From NCBI GenBank assembly GCA_963680875.1, contig OY804575.1:28858494-28922493 (forward strand): a stretch of 64,000 nucleotides of DNA, in the 5' to 3' direction. Position numbers and translations under genes: made by a program. Origin of the DNA: Bathymodiolus brooksi. Lineage: Eukaryota; Mollusca; Bivalvia; Mytilida; Modiolidae. Shown here piece by piece: positions 1 through 13,800 of the stretch; the stretch's first letter is position 1; each line of letters starts with the position of its first letter. The notes beneath the pieces were generated by a model. That model did not search any database. It had not been told where the DNA came from and saw only the letters and a list, made by a program, of their open reading frames with translations.

Positions 1-468
1 GAACACCAGAAAAGTGGTAAAAGACCAAGAAATTCTTTCAAATAAAGATAAAGAATATAAACACAGATAATGGTTTCTATGGTGACACACTTAATATAAA
101 TGTATTATTTATTAAAAAAAAAATCATTAAAATCCTAACAAATTATTCTTTTCTTATCTTCTTTCTAGATGTGAGAAGCAGGTGGTGAACTAAATGCCAA
201 CACCAACACTTGAGTAATCATGGCCATCTTCCTATATCTAGATGCTAGCACACATACATGACCGCTCACTCTCCTGTCTTGGTACAGACACTTCAATAAG
301 AAAGGTAGGGCTAAACTACTTTTCCAGGCCCAAACCTCCCCCTTTATAGAAATGATACCATTACATACAAGAGAGTATATTACAGAACCTCATTGTATAT
401 ATAGTAAAAGTTGTTGCTGGTTGATGTAATTGTAGACCAGCTTAAACTTTCTATTTTACAAAAATTAA
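1..468. other. intergenic, dispersed repeat fragment
   Basis: No coding region recognised. Around 250-300 there is a stretch (core tacagacacttcaataag) that recurs in diverged form near 61,975, so at least part of this is interspersed repeat. The remainder is AT-rich and featureless to me. Confidence 0.4.
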
Positions 469-1148
469 CAACTTACACTTGTAACATAGTAATCTGATGT
501 AACAATTTACGATTGTAACATAGTAATCTGATGTAACAACTTATGCTTGTAACATAGTAATCTGATGTAACAACTTATGCTTGTAACATAGTAATCTGAT
601 GTAACAACTTACGCTTGTAACATAGTAATCTGATGTAACAACTTACGCTTGTAACATAGTAATCTGATGTAACAACTTACGCTTGCAACATAGTAATCTG
701 ATGTAACAACTTACGCTTGCAACGTAGTAATCTGATGTAACAACTTACGCTTGTAACATAGTAATCTGATGTAACAACTTACGCTTGTAACATAGTAATC
801 TGATGTAACAACTTACGCTTGTAACATAGTAGTCTGATGTAACAACTTACGCTTGTAACATAGTAGTCTGATGTAACAACTTACACTTGTAACATAGTAA
901 TCTGATGTAACAACTTACGCTTGTAACATAGTAATCTGATGTAACAACTTACGCTTGTAACATAGTAATCTGATGTAACAACTTACGCTTATAACAGTAA
1001 TCTGATGTAACAACTTACGCTTGTAACATAGTAGTCTGATGTAACAACTTACACTTGTAACATAGTAATCTGATGAACAACTTACACTTGTAACATAGTA
1101 ATCTGATGTAACAACTTACGCTTGTAACATAGTAATCTGATGTAACAA
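469..1148. repeat. 34-bp tandem array, ~20 copies
   Basis: The unit contains the core cttgtaacatagtaatctga and repeats every 34 bp with few substitutions, mainly acgctt/atgctt/acactt and taatc/tagtc. A few units are shortened, for example near 989 and 1,074. There are no unique spacers between units, so this is a satellite or minisatellite and not a CRISPR array. It carries stop codons and has no coding potential. Confidence 0.95.
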
Positions 1149-1250
1149 CATTTCTTCAGGAGTCATCTTTGATGTATCTACAATATCAAATTAACTATAA
1201 AATGAAAAGCAAAAAAATACAGAGATTAATGTATCAAGATTTACAATATA

Positions 1251-1362
1251 CAATTATTGCCTTCATATGAGATGAACATCAAAAGTTGTCAACCCGAGGG
1301 TGGTTGTTTTCCCCAAAGGCTTGACAATTTGATGTTCACCTCAAATGAAGGCAATAACTGTG
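1251..1362. repeat. short hairpin (inverted repeat)
   Basis: Two arms of about 40 bp (left gccttcatatgagatgaaca, right tgttcacctcaaatgaaggc) are imperfect reverse complements separated by about 30 bp. The length and arm similarity suggest a small foldback or MITE-type element. Confidence 0.75.
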
Positions 1363-2636
1363 TTATTATACCTAAGCTACTCTAAGATGTTGATAACTTG
1401 GAATATTTTTTTTGCAGAAGACAACAAAATAATTTCCAGTATAGAAAATACAATTATGGAACCTGATTGAAAAGGGGTTATAGACCAGGTGACAACTTGT
1501 TGTAGACGGTCGACAACCTATTGTTTCCCTCTACATTATAAATGTTTGGGTTGTTCTCTAGGTTGTCTCCTTCATCAGAAAATTTTCCAAAAAACATCCA
1601 ATTTGGCTTATTACTTTTATATTGTAAAAAAAAGTTAAATTATTATACCTCACATAATAAATAATCAATTCTATTGGTTAAAAGATAATCACATGACATA
1701 AAATAATCTGGATATTTTTGCTTCTAATCGCCGCCAACGGTGAATAACCTCAAGAATTACACACGTCCATTGAATAACCCTATTATTCAACGGTGTAATA
1801 ACCCTAAAAAATTACAACGTCCAGTGAATAACCCTAATGAAATAAACCTTTAACAATTCAAATATTAAACAGTATATTTCAACTGTTTGTTCGGTATAAT
1901 AAAACAGTTACGGCCCTCTGAATCGGTGAATATCCAAAATTGTCAACTCCACTAGGGTTATTTCCCTTGGGCAAGAAACAGTATATATCAATTTTCTAGT
2001 CTTTGGTTTAACATTACCCTGGTTCAAACTAATGATTTACCACATATTATACCACTGATGCACTTCTTTAGTTAGGTGTTGGGAAATATTAAAACTTACA
2101 GACTTGATTGAACTCACATCAGTAGTGCTTGACTTGTGGTCACATGTCACCATCCTTTATACAAACTTGAACGATTATTTTCAGTGAGGTGTAATTATAT
2201 CTTTTTAATGTACCATGTATAATTTAATAGACTTATATGCTGTTTGTTTTTATGTCAAATAAGTTGATGTTGCTAATTAAGTAATTATATATTTTATTGT
2301 TTGTACAATATTGTAAATATTACAGGACCACAGTGTAAACTAGTTTTTTATCCTGCAATCAGTACATTTGCTGTACAAATATGCTATACGAATAAATTTT
2401 TGCTTTATTTGTACTAGACGAATAAACTTTTCAGCCTATGAATAAACTTTTCTGGTACCCTGTAGCTATGTACAACGGAGGGTGCAGACAAGTATGAAAC
2501 TGGTACTAATGTAACGCAGACCACGAAGAAGACACCCTTGACAACATTTATGAAAGGCGAGGAATGACGCTTGTTTCTGTCCTTTTTGTTTAAATCTGAC
2601 AAGTTTTCCGACTTTTTTGACATTGCAGGATAAACA
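1363..2636. other. intergenic, no gene seen
   Basis: AT-rich. Between about 1,740 and 1,840 the word gaataaccctaa or a close variant recurs with roughly 40-60 bp spacing, which suggests a decayed repeat. I see no exon-like ORF or RNA gene. Confidence 0.4.
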
Positions 2637-2784
2637 CAATATACGTACATTGTCGTTAAATATAAAATTCATTTGTACTCGCTGCGAAACAGGCCTGAAA
2701 AGCTCACAGAAGGCTCGCTATTCTGCCTGTTTCTAAAGCTCGTACAAATAAATTTTATATTTACCGACAATGTACGTATATTGT
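2637..2784. repeat. 148-bp hairpin element
   Basis: Left arm caatatacgtacattgtcg and right arm cgacaatgtacgtatattg are near-perfect reverse complements. Complementarity continues inward (aaatataaaattcatttgtac against gtacaaataaattttatatt) to a loop of about 60 bp. Sequence near 34,620-34,830 (tatgtcggtaaacagctc and agctttagaaacaggtt) looks like a distant relative, so this is probably a dispersed foldback family. Confidence 0.8.
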
Positions 2785-3122
2785 ATATATACTAATTTTG
2801 TTATTTTGTTTAAATAAAGGAAATTATTATTATTATTATAATCAACTGTCTAAAAATTTTCTTGCAAGTAGATCATTTTTGCATATCACTTTTCTGTGAC
2901 AACCATATTCTATTCTGGAAATTAATACATAAAACTAAAATATTTCACCACCTGGAGTTTCTGTGTTATTTTGGATAGTTAAATGACATCAACAATTGCA
3001 TGTATGTATATTATATTCTTATAAGGCCAGATTTCTGATGTACTGAGATAGTAAAATACTACTGAATTGACCCATTAAGAGATGCCGCCCATCTTATAAT
3101 GCCACTTTTTCATTGCAGAAGA

Positions 3123-3330
3123 GGGGCTGTTGTGGTCGTGATCGTATGGTAGTTAGATTTACAACTATCTATGCAATCAGTACCTATCACCACTAATGTG
3201 AGTTCGAATCCCACTCCGACTATACAACATTTTATGATAAAGTTTGTAAATGACTTGCGACAGATCAGTGGTTTTCTCCGCCACGATATAACTGAAATAT
3301 TGTTGAAAGTGACATTAAACATCATAAACC
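3123..3330 (+). mobile_element. SINE-A copy (tRNA-derived)
   Basis: This copy starts with a tRNA-like head (ggtagttagatttacaact). A B-box-like promoter word follows (gagttcgaatcccactcc), then a conserved body (gtaaatgacttgcgacagat, ggttttctccgccacgatat) and the family tail gttgaaagtgacattaaac. It lacks the segment equivalent to tctgggtactccggtttcc that other copies carry. At least nine related copies lie in this window. Confidence 0.8.
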
Positions 3331-3360
3331 AAACCAAACCATTGCAGAAGAGGTGGCCAA

Positions 3361-5535
3361 ACAAGAGGGGGGACTAGTGTACAAGATGGGGACTAGTGTA
3401 CAAGAGGGGGACTAGTGTAAAAGAGGGGGACTAGTGTACAAGAGGGGGGACTAGTGTACAAGAGGGGGACTAGTGTACAAGAGGGGGACTAGTGTACAAG
3501 AGAGGGGACTAGTGAACAAGAGGGGGACTAGTGTACAAGATGGGGGACTAGTGTACAAGAGGGGGGACTAGTGTACAAGAGGGGGACTTGTGTACAAGAG
3601 GGGGGACTAGTGTACAAGAGGGGGGGCTAGTGTACAAGAGGGGGGACTAGTGTACAAGAGGGGGACTAGTGTACAAGAGGGGGATTAGTGTATAAGAGGG
3701 AGGAATAGTGTACAAGAGGGGGACTAATGTACAAGAGGGGGGACTAGTGTACAAGAGGGGGGACTAGTGTACAAGAGGGGGACTAGTGTACAAGAGGGGG
3801 ACTAGTGTACAAGAGGGGGACTAGTGTACAAGAGAGGGGACTAGTGTACAAGAGGGGGACTAGTGTACAAGAGGGGGAACTAGTGTACAAGAGGGGGGAC
3901 TAGTGTACAAGAGGGGGACTAGTGTACAAGAGGGGGACTAGTGTACAAGAGGGGGGACTAGTGTACAAGAGGGAGGAATAGTGTACAAGAGGGGGACTAG
4001 TGTACAAGAGGGGGGACTAGTGTACAAGAGGGGGACTAGTGTACAAGAGGGGGGACTAGTGTACAAGAGGGGGACTAGTGTACAAGAGGGGGACTAGTGT
4101 ACAAGAGGGGGACTAGTGTTCAAGAGGGGGACTAGTGTACAAGAGGGGGACTAGTGTACAAGAGGGGGGACTAGTGTACAAGAGGGGGACTAGTGTACAA
4201 GAGGGGGGACTAGTGTACAAGAGGGGGACTAGTGTACAAGAGGGGGACTAGTGTACAAGAGGGGGACTAGTGTACAAGAGGGGGGACTAGTGTACAAGAT
4301 GGGGACTAGTGTACAAGAAGGGGACTAGTGTACAAGAGGGGGGATTAGTGTACAAGAGGGGGGACTAGTGTACAAGAGGGGGGTCTAGTGTACAAGAGGG
4401 GGGACTAGTGTACAAGAGGGGGACTAGCGTACAAGATGGGGACTAGTGTACAAGAGGGGGACTAGTGTACAAGAGGGGGACTAGTGTACAAGAGGGGGGA
4501 CTAGTGTACAAGAGGGGGGACTAGTGTACAAGAGGGGAGACTAGTGTACAAGAGAGGGGACTAGTGTACAAGAGGGAGGAATAGTGTACAAGAGGGGGGA
4601 CTAGTGTACAAGAGGGGGACTAGTGTACAAGAGGGAGGAATAGTGTACAAGAGGGGGGACTAGTGTACAAGAGGGGGACTAGTGTACAAGAGGGAGGAAT
4701 AGTGTACAAGAGGGGGGACTAGTGTACAAGAGGGGGGACTAGTGTACAAGAGGGGGGACTAGTGTACAAGAGGAGGACTAGTGTACAAGAGGGAGGAATA
4801 GTGTACAAGAGAGGGGACTAGTGTACAAGAGGGGGACTAGTGTACAAGAGGGAAGAATAGTGTACAAAAGGGGGGACTAGTGTACAAGAGGGGGACTAGT
4901 GTACAAGAGGGGGGACTAGTGTACAAGAGGGGGGACTAGTGTACAAGAGGGGGACTAGTGTACAAGAGGGAAAAATAGTGTACAAAAGGGGGGACTAGTG
5001 TACAAGAGGGGGACTAGTGTACAAGAGGGGGGACTAGTGTACAAGAGAGGGGACTAGTGTACAAGAGGGGGACTAGTGTACAAGAGGGAGGAATAGTGTA
5101 CAAGAGGGGGACTAGTGTACAAGAGGGGGACTAGTGTACAAGAGGGGGGACTAGTGTACAAGAGGGGGGACTAGTGTACAAGAGGGGGACTAGTGTACAA
5201 GAGGGAGGAATAGTGTACAAGAGGGGGACTAGTGTACAAGAGGGGGACTAGTGTACAAGAGGGAGGAATAGTGTACAAGAGGGGGGACTAGTGTACAAGA
5301 GGGGGACTAGTGTACAAGAGGGAGGAATAGTGTACAAGAGGGGGGACTAGTGTACAAGAGGGGGACTAGTGTACAAGAGGGAGGAATAGTGTACAAGAGG
5401 GGGGACTAGTGTACAAGAGGGGGACTAGTGTACAAGAGGGAGGAATAGTGTACAAGAGGGGGAACTAGTGTACAAGAGGGGGACTAGTGTACAAGAGGGA
5501 GGAATAGTGTACAAGAGGGGGGACTAGTGTACAAG
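3361..5535. repeat. G-rich 19-20-bp tandem array, ~110 copies
   Basis: The unit is gtgtacaagagggggacta with a run of five or six G. From about 4,560 onward a variant unit (gggaggaatag) appears about every third unit, giving a ~58-60 bp higher-order repeat. This is clearest at about 5,261, 5,320, 5,379, 5,439 and 5,498. All the G-runs lie on the plus strand. It starts about 30 bp after a SINE-A copy. Confidence 0.95.
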
Positions 5536-6737
5536 TTCTAATGCTTTTATTTTGTTTTGTTCTTATGTAAAGTGATACTTTGTTTCTACCATTAATATTT
5601 TATATACTAATTTACCTTCAGCATTTACTGCTAGAGGAGTGCTATTTCTGTTACCATCGGCTCCCTGTAAATAAATCAAATACAGTCAAACATGTAAAGG
5701 GCACTGAATACAACCTGAAAATATGCACTTTATATACAGGTTCAAATTATATACACTATTCATTAAATGAAGAAAATAAAACTGGTCTTTATATACAGTG
5801 ATTTGTTATATACAGGTTGGACTGTATATCAAAGTATTAAATGGTTATCAAATAAAATCACCATTTTATTTACTGACTACCTATATATAGCTATCAATCA
5901 TTAGTTACAATATACTTTTTTTAATAATAATAAACCTAATGTTCCTTAGAGCCTGTAATAGCCTACCTGTTTCAACAGGTTGTCATATACAACTTTGAAT
6001 GGAGACCAACAAAGACTCCTGCACCAGTCAAGTTTGGTTTGAATTGGTTTATCAGTTTTAGAGGACTATGTTTCTACATTGAGAGAAACTGCTCATTTAT
6101 GTCATTTGTATTTGTTTACATTTAGTGGTGTTCAACACATATTGTATTGTGTTTTTGTTTTGCTTGTCTTCCCATAGGGTACCCTATGTTGCCAGTTTCT
6201 CTGGATTGTCAATTTTTGATTCCCTCTAATCTGTATTCTCTAACATTTATTTATCTACAGTGCTGATCCTTAGACTAACATGTTTGTCTGGTATAGACAG
6301 GTGTTCACATTACACAGGTTAAATCGGTACACTTGGATTACATTGGATAGTGAAATTAGAGAGGATTACAGTTACTATAATTCAGGTTTTAGTTTTAGAT
6401 CATATGAGGACTTTGAATTGTAAGTTTGAAACAATCAAGAATGTTTTGTGTAGAAAATACTTACTTTATGTACATGTCATTTCATTTTTGATTTTTGTAA
6501 TATTAATTTTTTTCTATTGGAAATCTTTCAAGTTTTAATTTTTTCTAATTTTGGGGGATCAAAATTATAGCTTAATAAAATCTTGATTAAGTGCGTAACA
6601 TTGTTCTAAAGTTAGAGGAGACTACCAGATGTAAGTATGACTTTTTTTTCAATCTTGATCTATTCCAATACCAATTTGATAGAGTGAATTGCAATACTGG
6701 AATGGCAAATTGGGCAAGTCAGTTGAATAAGGCAAAT
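5536..6737. other. intergenic, no gene seen
   Basis: AT-rich sequence with only short chance ORFs lacking recognisable domains. A few short words such as tatatacaggtt recur near 5,730-5,820. Nothing else is supportable. Confidence 0.4.
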
Positions 6738-7067
6738 TGAGTGAATGAGTTAAAGCCATTTTCAGCTATATCATGGTGAGAACAAGTTACAATCAATGAG
6801 ATAACAATGATGGCTGCTTTGTACTAGACAAACACACTTATCGTTGAAGTAGGAGTTTAATAGTGCTAGCTCACTGAAACAAGTCGCTTCACTCTGACAC
6901 ATTATCCTGATTCCGAGCCAACCAGTCCTTATTCTTTCTCTTTAATTCTGTGTGCTTTGCGTAGAAGCATATTTTATCTATAGTTTGACTCGACTGGGAC
7001 TCGAACCCACGATCTACTACACTCAAGGTAAGCACACTAACCATTAAACCACTGATGCAATCAAAGG
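6738..7067 (-). mobile_element. SINE-B copy (tRNA-derived)
   Basis: On the minus strand the head reads like a tRNA. An A-box-like gtggtttaatggttagtgtg is followed about 40 bp later by a perfect B box (gggttcgagtccc). The body contains one copy of a segment (cttcactctgacacattatc, then gagccaaccagtcc) that is amplified into a 54-bp array in another copy at about 11.97-15.03 kb. The left end runs into degenerate gagtgaatgagt, a decayed CACT-type tail. Confidence 0.85.
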
Positions 7068-7462
7068 CAAATTAAAAGTATGAATCAAATGTCGTGGTAA
7101 TTATTTCTTTATACATTGCATAGCTCAAACATTGTAAAATGCACAGTAAAATCTTCAAATTTATCTCTATTGCTTCAACATAACAATATTTAACTGTATG
7201 GAAAATTTCTACTGTAAAATACTTTAAAAAAAAATTCTGAAAATACTGTACATATACATGTATATCACCCCAATTTATAGTACAGTTGAAGTTCATTATC
7301 TTGAAACTTATCATAAGTTGTTTCATTTGATAATGTAAAAGTTTGTTCGAATCAGAGTCGTTTTTAGCTTAATAATTGATTCTGACTAATTTGATTACTC
7401 TGTATATTTTGAAGTAAAACCATTGGTCCGTTCAACTTCAAAATGACCAGGTTCGACTATAT

Positions 7463-7867
7463 CTAAAATATATATACCCGAGGAAAAATATGTGTCAGTG
7501 TATGGACGACTAAATTGACCATATGTCTTGGATCAACAGGTTGTAAAGTAGCATCAAGATCTACAACAACATCATCATCCTTTACTGGATACTTCTCTTT
7601 CGGTTTCAAACTTTTCAGTGTCTTGACTTTGTCAAAATCTTTCTTTTTATCAACAACTGTTTCTGATAATATGTTTTCTACTCCTTTTGTAGAATTAGCC
7701 CACACACTTGCATATTTCTTTTGTTTATCGTTCAAGGTGTCCATTAACATTGTCATATCGTAGACACTCCTGTCTTCTTGGGCTTTACCCATTATTATAT
7801 CTCTAAAGCCTGACTTGGCCATTGTAGTTGCAAACTGACTTTTCATATATGGTTTAGAACGAGGTGT
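7463..7867 (-). CDS. NEK kinase exon 7 (C-terminal tail)
   Basis: Acceptor tttacag precedes ACACCTCG, and the phase continues from exon 6. It encodes a basic, lysine-rich tail ([20 protein letters not shown] and onward) with no recognised domain. The open frame runs to a stop at 7,463. An in-frame donor (cgg followed by gtatat, near 7,481) is an alternative end. I see no AATAAA on the minus strand just downstream, which leaves the 3' end uncertain. Confidence 0.75.
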   Translation of the reverse strand, partial: TPRSKPYMKSQFATTMAKSGFRDIIMGKAQEDRSVYDMTMLMDTLNDKQKKYASVWANSTKGVENILSETVVDKKKDFDKVKTLKSLKPKEKYPVKDDDVVVDLDATLQPVDPRHMVNLVVHTLTHIFPRVYIF

Positions 7868-10800
7868 CTGTAAACAAATATTAAAGACAAATACTATTAT
7901 CAGGTCAATGTATACATATATTTAGTGTCTCTTAGAACAAATAATTTCAATACTTTGAACAACAATTATTTAAGAAAGATTGCAGAACTGAATGGTTTTT
8001 CAAACTAGGAGATCATCTAAGCCTAAATCACTGACACATGGTTATTCATGCTCAACACATTGTAGTATTTATCAAGACTAAGTTCAGAAGAAAACTTCAC
8101 AATAAAGACAAAAGTCCAGAAGCTTAAGACTAATTTCAGATATACTAAAAACAGTGTTATGTAACAAAGTTCAGAAATTTAAGAATGTCAATTCATTTTT
8201 CAGACAAATTAAGCATTAAAATCAGGTGTATTCAGACTTTGTAGTGCAGTAATTCACTCTTATAAAGTTCTAGTCAATAAAGAACATATTTGTTTTTATA
8301 TCACAGCCTTTATTGTGCCCTTGGTTAGTAAAATCCCGTCATCTAAAGCCATTCAACTAATGCCACTTTTTCACTACATAAAGAACAGTTTTATACAATG
8401 AATACAATTTGATCCTTTTTTCCCCTGTCTCATAATGCATTTTAAGCACACAGTTTTTATTCTACCAGTATAAACTTATGTGATAAATGTGATATTTTAA
8501 AACATTATTGTTGACAATTGTGCTTAACATATTTTTTCCTTGTTTGTAATGACTCTTGTTCTATGAATGTCATTGTCTATATTTGATCAACGAAAATGAT
8601 TTTTCTGTTTACAATGTCTGTAGCTGGGGTAATAGGAATAGGACATTGGTGTTTAATGCCACTTTCAAAATATTTCACTTATAACATGGCAATCAAATTT
8701 ATATGCAAGAATAACTGGAGAAAACCAAAATAACTTTCTGCAAGTCGCTAACAAATTATTGCCATGAAGTTCTACAAAATGCAGGAATAAAACTCAGAAC
8801 TTAAGTGGTGATAGGCACTGATTACATAGGTAGATGTGAATCCTTGTACTACATGGCCCCAGCCACAAAATATCTTAACAGAAGGGGTCATATCAATAAT
8901 AATAAAATGTGAGAACAATGTAGATATATATATATACAAAGGTAAAACAATGTCATGAATATCAGACAAGGGATCTGATTGGCTAATTGATGTTAAGTGC
9001 CACTTTTAACAGATTTTAAGCTATCTCATGGTAGTCAGTTTTATGGATGTAAGAAGCAGGAGTTTTCGGTGAAAATCCTACAATCCTCCATAAGTCACAG
9101 AGAACCTATATAACATTAAGTTGAGTAAAACTTCTCACGGGTGAGAGTGTGAGTCAGGACCTAAAATCGAGCAAGACTTCTCATGTGTGAATGTCATGAC
9201 ATAAGGTCGAGTAAGAATTCCCATAGGTAGGAGTCATGACCTAATATTGAGCAAGACTCCCCATGGGTGGGAATAGAACACACAAACTTTAATGGTGAGA
9301 GGCACTGATTGCATAGGTATATAGTACATGTAAATCCAACTACCATACGATCACAACCCACAAAGACCCCAAATCTGACAGGGGAAACAAATACATAGAA
9401 ACCAAACGAAAATATATGACCAATGGGTAACATGATAATATCATACAAAATATAGTATTAATAGGCTATATGTCCTTCTCCATCATTGTCATCAGGGGTG
9501 TAAAATAAATCAGATATTGCATGGAGGCCTTTGAATTCTATATAAATGATAAAATAAGGTACCATACAGGTAGACCTGATTGTTTTAAAATGTTCTGAAA
9601 ATTCTGTCTCTATGATAATATATAGTGGCAGTTAGTTTACCTTTGGTTTTTTAAATGTTGTGAACAAAGAATCAGTTAAAATAACATCAGCACTAGGTCG
9701 TGATGTAGACTCTTTACATAACATTTTCTCTAGAAGACTACAAAATTCTCTGCTATATTTATCCTTGGGCATTGGTGGCAGCTGAAAGACAAAGTAATAC
9801 AGTTATCAGTATAAAACATTAGTTTTAAATTATATATTTCAAAACTTAAATTGGAGTACTTCCAATTTGTTATCTTATTTTTTGTTTTATTTGGTAAAAT
9901 CTGTCTTATGGGAATTCATCTAAAAAAATTATCAAAATCATATGAACAATAAACTCCATGTAAAAAAACCAGAAACACCCATTTTTGCACTTTAAGGCCC
10001 CTTGTTTGGAAATGGGTAAGGCTACAATATCCCAAAATCAATCCCAAGCTTTACTTTGTGCCAAGAATTTTTGTCTTATAAATTCAGAATGATGGGTCAA
10101 CTAGAACTAACCTTTTTGCACAGAAACCATTCTGTCCACAGATGGAAGATGGTGACGCAAATGACGACAGATCCTACACATAATATGACCACAAAATTTG
10201 TGCAGTCGATTAAAATTCAGGTCATTGCATGTGATGCCTTTCTTTCATAATTCACTTGGCCAAATGTGTTTTTAATAAGTTGATTTTTTCTTCAGACATG
10301 CATTCTATTATATCATAAGTTTCCATTTTCACTGCATGGGGAAATGTGGCAAGTAAATAATGCAGAAAATTCTATAAACCTGGTTCAGGGTTAGGGTTAT
10401 GGTGTTTAACACCACTTTCAAAAATATTCAAGATATATTGTGGTGATTAGATTTATTGGCAGAGGAAATCGCAGACCCCAGAGAAAACCACCGACCTGTC
10501 GCAAGTCACTGAAAAACTTTAATACATAATGTTGTATCGAGTACACCTCAGCCATGAACTGGATTCAAACTTTAGTGGTGATAGGCACTGATTGCATAGG
10601 TTGATGTAAATCTACCATACAATCACGACCGTGATGACCCGTCTTATAATCAGAATGTACCGATCAGTTTTATAAAACATAATGGATTTTCCTATGATCC
10701 AAACATTACCTCTCCATGTACTATTTTGAACACTAACTGCTGCATCAACATAGCATCAAATGGTCTTTCTAAGGTCGACATCTCATAAATACAGACACCC

Positions 10801-13800
10801 ATGGCCCATATATCACTCTGTATTAAAGAAAAGACTTTAAACTTATACATGCATCTTATAATCATCCTGTCATATAGTTAACAATAATCAAACGTCTTGA
10901 CAGCTGGTATCTTATAAATACAGATACTCATGGCCCACATATGACTTTGTGATCAAAATTAAGGTATAGGTTTGTGTTTAGGTTTATGGTGTTTAACACC
11001 ACTTTCAACAATATTTCAGTTATATCGTGGAGGTAAGTTTTATTGGTGGAGGAAACTGAAGTACCCAGAGAAAACCACCGACCTGTCGCAAGTTACTGAC
11101 AAACTTTATCACATAATGTTATATAGAGTACACTTCGCCATGAACGGGGTTCGAACTCACTACGTTAGTGGTGATAGGCACTAATTGCATAGGTAGTTAT
11201 AAATCCATCTACCATACGATCACGACCACAATGGCCCGATCAGGTTTAAGTGATAATCAATCATCTTAAGATAACATTTTATAAATACAGATACCAATAT
11301 GGCCTACAAAGCACTTTATAATTAAGCTAAGGAGAACCAAACAATAGCCCATCTATTGCTCTGTATTAATGATAATCAAATATCATTTTCTGACAATATT
11401 TCATAATGTTAATTTTCACTTTAATTGAGACTTTGAAACTGACTGGTCAAATCATCTTTTATTTTATTTTTTTCACAGGAAGTACACACACAAATATATG
11501 TGTGGAAACAGTAATTTATTTGTCACTGTTGATTAAAGTCTTGTGGAAATTGTACAATTTTCTTTACATTCTTGAAAATTTACCCTAATATGACAATCAA
11601 GGCTAAATTTTTCAACCTTTGATTTTTAAAATCTAAACACATGAAATATGCTAGCTACATGTAGATTAGAAATTAAAGACTAACTGTACTTACCTTATTA
11701 TCATATGGTTTACAGGCAAATATTTCTGGACTCATGTAATATGGACTTCCACAAAATGTAACAGCTTTGGCATTTGGTCTTTCTAATACCCTGTAAATAG
11801 GGACAAAGGAGGGAGTGAGTTCATGTGATTAAAGGATGGTTAACAAATTCTCTCCAGCTCTATCATGGTGAGAACTAGTTGCTAAAATGATACCTCTATT
11901 ATACTAGACCATCATGCCGAGCTCGTTTTTCACAACACTCTTTTACTGAAACAACAGTCTGTAGATAGCCATTTCACTCTAATCTGATGTATGCTAACTC
12001 TGATAGAGCTAACCAGTCTTTGTCATTTCACTCTAATCTGATGTATGCTAACTCTGATAGAGCTAACCAGTCTTTGTCATTTCACTCTAATCTGATGTAT
12101 GCTAACTCTGATAGAGCTAACCAGTCTTAGTCATTTCACTCTAATCTGATGTATGCTAACTCTGATAGAGCTAACCAGTCTTTGTCATTTCACTCTAATC
12201 TGATGTATGCTAACTCTGATAGAGCTAACCAGTCTTAGTCATTTCACTCTAATCTGATGTATGCTAACTCTGATAGAGCTAACCAGTCTTAGCCATTTCA
12301 CTCTAATCTGATGTATGCTAACTCTGATAGAGCTAACCAGTCTTAGTCATTTCACTCTAATCTGATGTATGCTAACTCTGATAGAGCTAACCAGTCTTAG
12401 TCATTTCACTCTAATCTGATGTATGCTAACTCTGATAGAGCTAACCAGTCTTAGTCATTTCACTCTAATCTGATGTATGCTAACTCTGATAGAGCTAACC
12501 AGTCTTAGTCATTTCACTCTAATCTGATGTATGCTAACTCTGATAGAGCTAACCAGTCTTAGTCATTTCACTCTAATCTGATGTATGCTAACTCTGATAG
12601 AGCTAACCAGTCTTAGCCATTTCACTCTAATCTGATGTATGCTAACTCTGATAGAGCTAACCAGTCTTAGTCATTTCACTCTAATCTGATGTATGCTAAC
12701 TCTGATAGAGCTAACCAGTCTTAGTCATTTCACTCTAATCTGATGTATGCTAACTCTGATAGAGCTAACCAGTCTTTGTCATTTCACTCTAATCTGATGT
12801 ATGCTAACTCTGATAGAGCTAACCAGTCTTAGTCATTTCACTCTAATCTGATGTATGCTAACTCTGATAGAGCTAACCAGTCTTAGTCATTTCACTCTAA
12901 TCTGATGTATGCTAACTCTGATAGAGCTAACCAGTCTTAGTCATTTCACTCTAATCTGATGTATGCTAACTCTGATAGAGCTAACCAGTCTTTGTCATTT
13001 CACTCTAATCTGATGTATGCTAACTCTGATAGAGCTAACCAGTCTTAGTCATTTCACTCTAATCTGATGTATGCTAACTCTGATAGAGCTAACCAGTCTT
13101 TGTCATTTCACTCTAATCTGATAGAGCTAACCAGTCTTAGTCATTTCACTCTAATCTGATGTATGCTAACTCTGATAGAGCTAACCAGTCTTAGTCATTT
13201 CACTCTAATCTGATGTATGCTAACTCTGATAGAGCTAACCAGTCTTAGTCATTTCACTCTAATCTGATGTAAGCTAACTCTGATAGAGCTAACCAGTCTT
13301 TGTCATTTCACTCTAATCTGATGTATGCTAACTCTGATAGAGCTAACCAGTCTTAGTCATTTCACTCTAATCTGATGTATGCTAACTCTGATAGAGCTAA
13401 CCAGTCTTAGTCATTTCACTCTAATCTGATGTATGCTAACTCTGATAGAGCTAACCAGTCTTTGTCATTTCACTCTAATCTGATGTATGCTAACTCTGAT
13501 AGAGCTAACCAGTCTTTGTCATTTCACTCTAATCTGATGTATGCTAACTCTGATAGAGCTAACCAGTCTTAGTCATTTCACTCTAATCTGATGTATGCTA
13601 ACTCTGATAGAGCTAACCAGTCTTAGTCATTTCACTCTAATCTGATGTATGCTAACTCTGATAGAGCTAACCAGTCTTTGTCATTTCACTCTAATCTGAT
13701 GTATGCTAACTCTGATAGAGCTAACCAGTCTTAGTCATTTCACTCTAATCTGATGTATGCTAACTTTGATAGAGCTAACCAGTCTTAGTCATTTCACTCT

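Larger units (their letters stand above)
7868..9640 (-). other. NEK intron 6 with SINE-A debris
   Basis: This lies between exons 6 and 7. It holds two degraded minus-strand SINE-A pieces (about 8,645-8,872 and 9,240-9,372, recognisable by ggtgataggcactgattaca and ggtgagaggcactgattgc). The rest is AT-rich intron with no other feature. Confidence 0.7.

Noticed and set aside
469..1148. CRISPR-like regular 34-bp spacing
   Set aside because: Units are contiguous with no unique spacers, and the context is eukaryotic.
2414..2672. Short minus-strand ORFs over the 2.6-kb hairpin
   Set aside because: Two overlapping frames of similar length lie across an inverted repeat, with no domain and no splice context.
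3140..3215. tRNA gene on the plus strand
   Set aside because: This is the tRNA-derived head of SINE-A, repeated many times in the window.
6990..7066. tRNA gene on the minus strand
   Set aside because: A and B boxes are present, but the sequence continues into a SINE-B body shared by several copies, and a full cloverleaf is not evident.
10916..11300. Extra NEK exon copies resembling exon 5
   Set aside because: Words such as aaatacagatactcatggcc recur near 10,916 and 11,284, but lack an open frame with splice sites. They look like remnants of local duplication.
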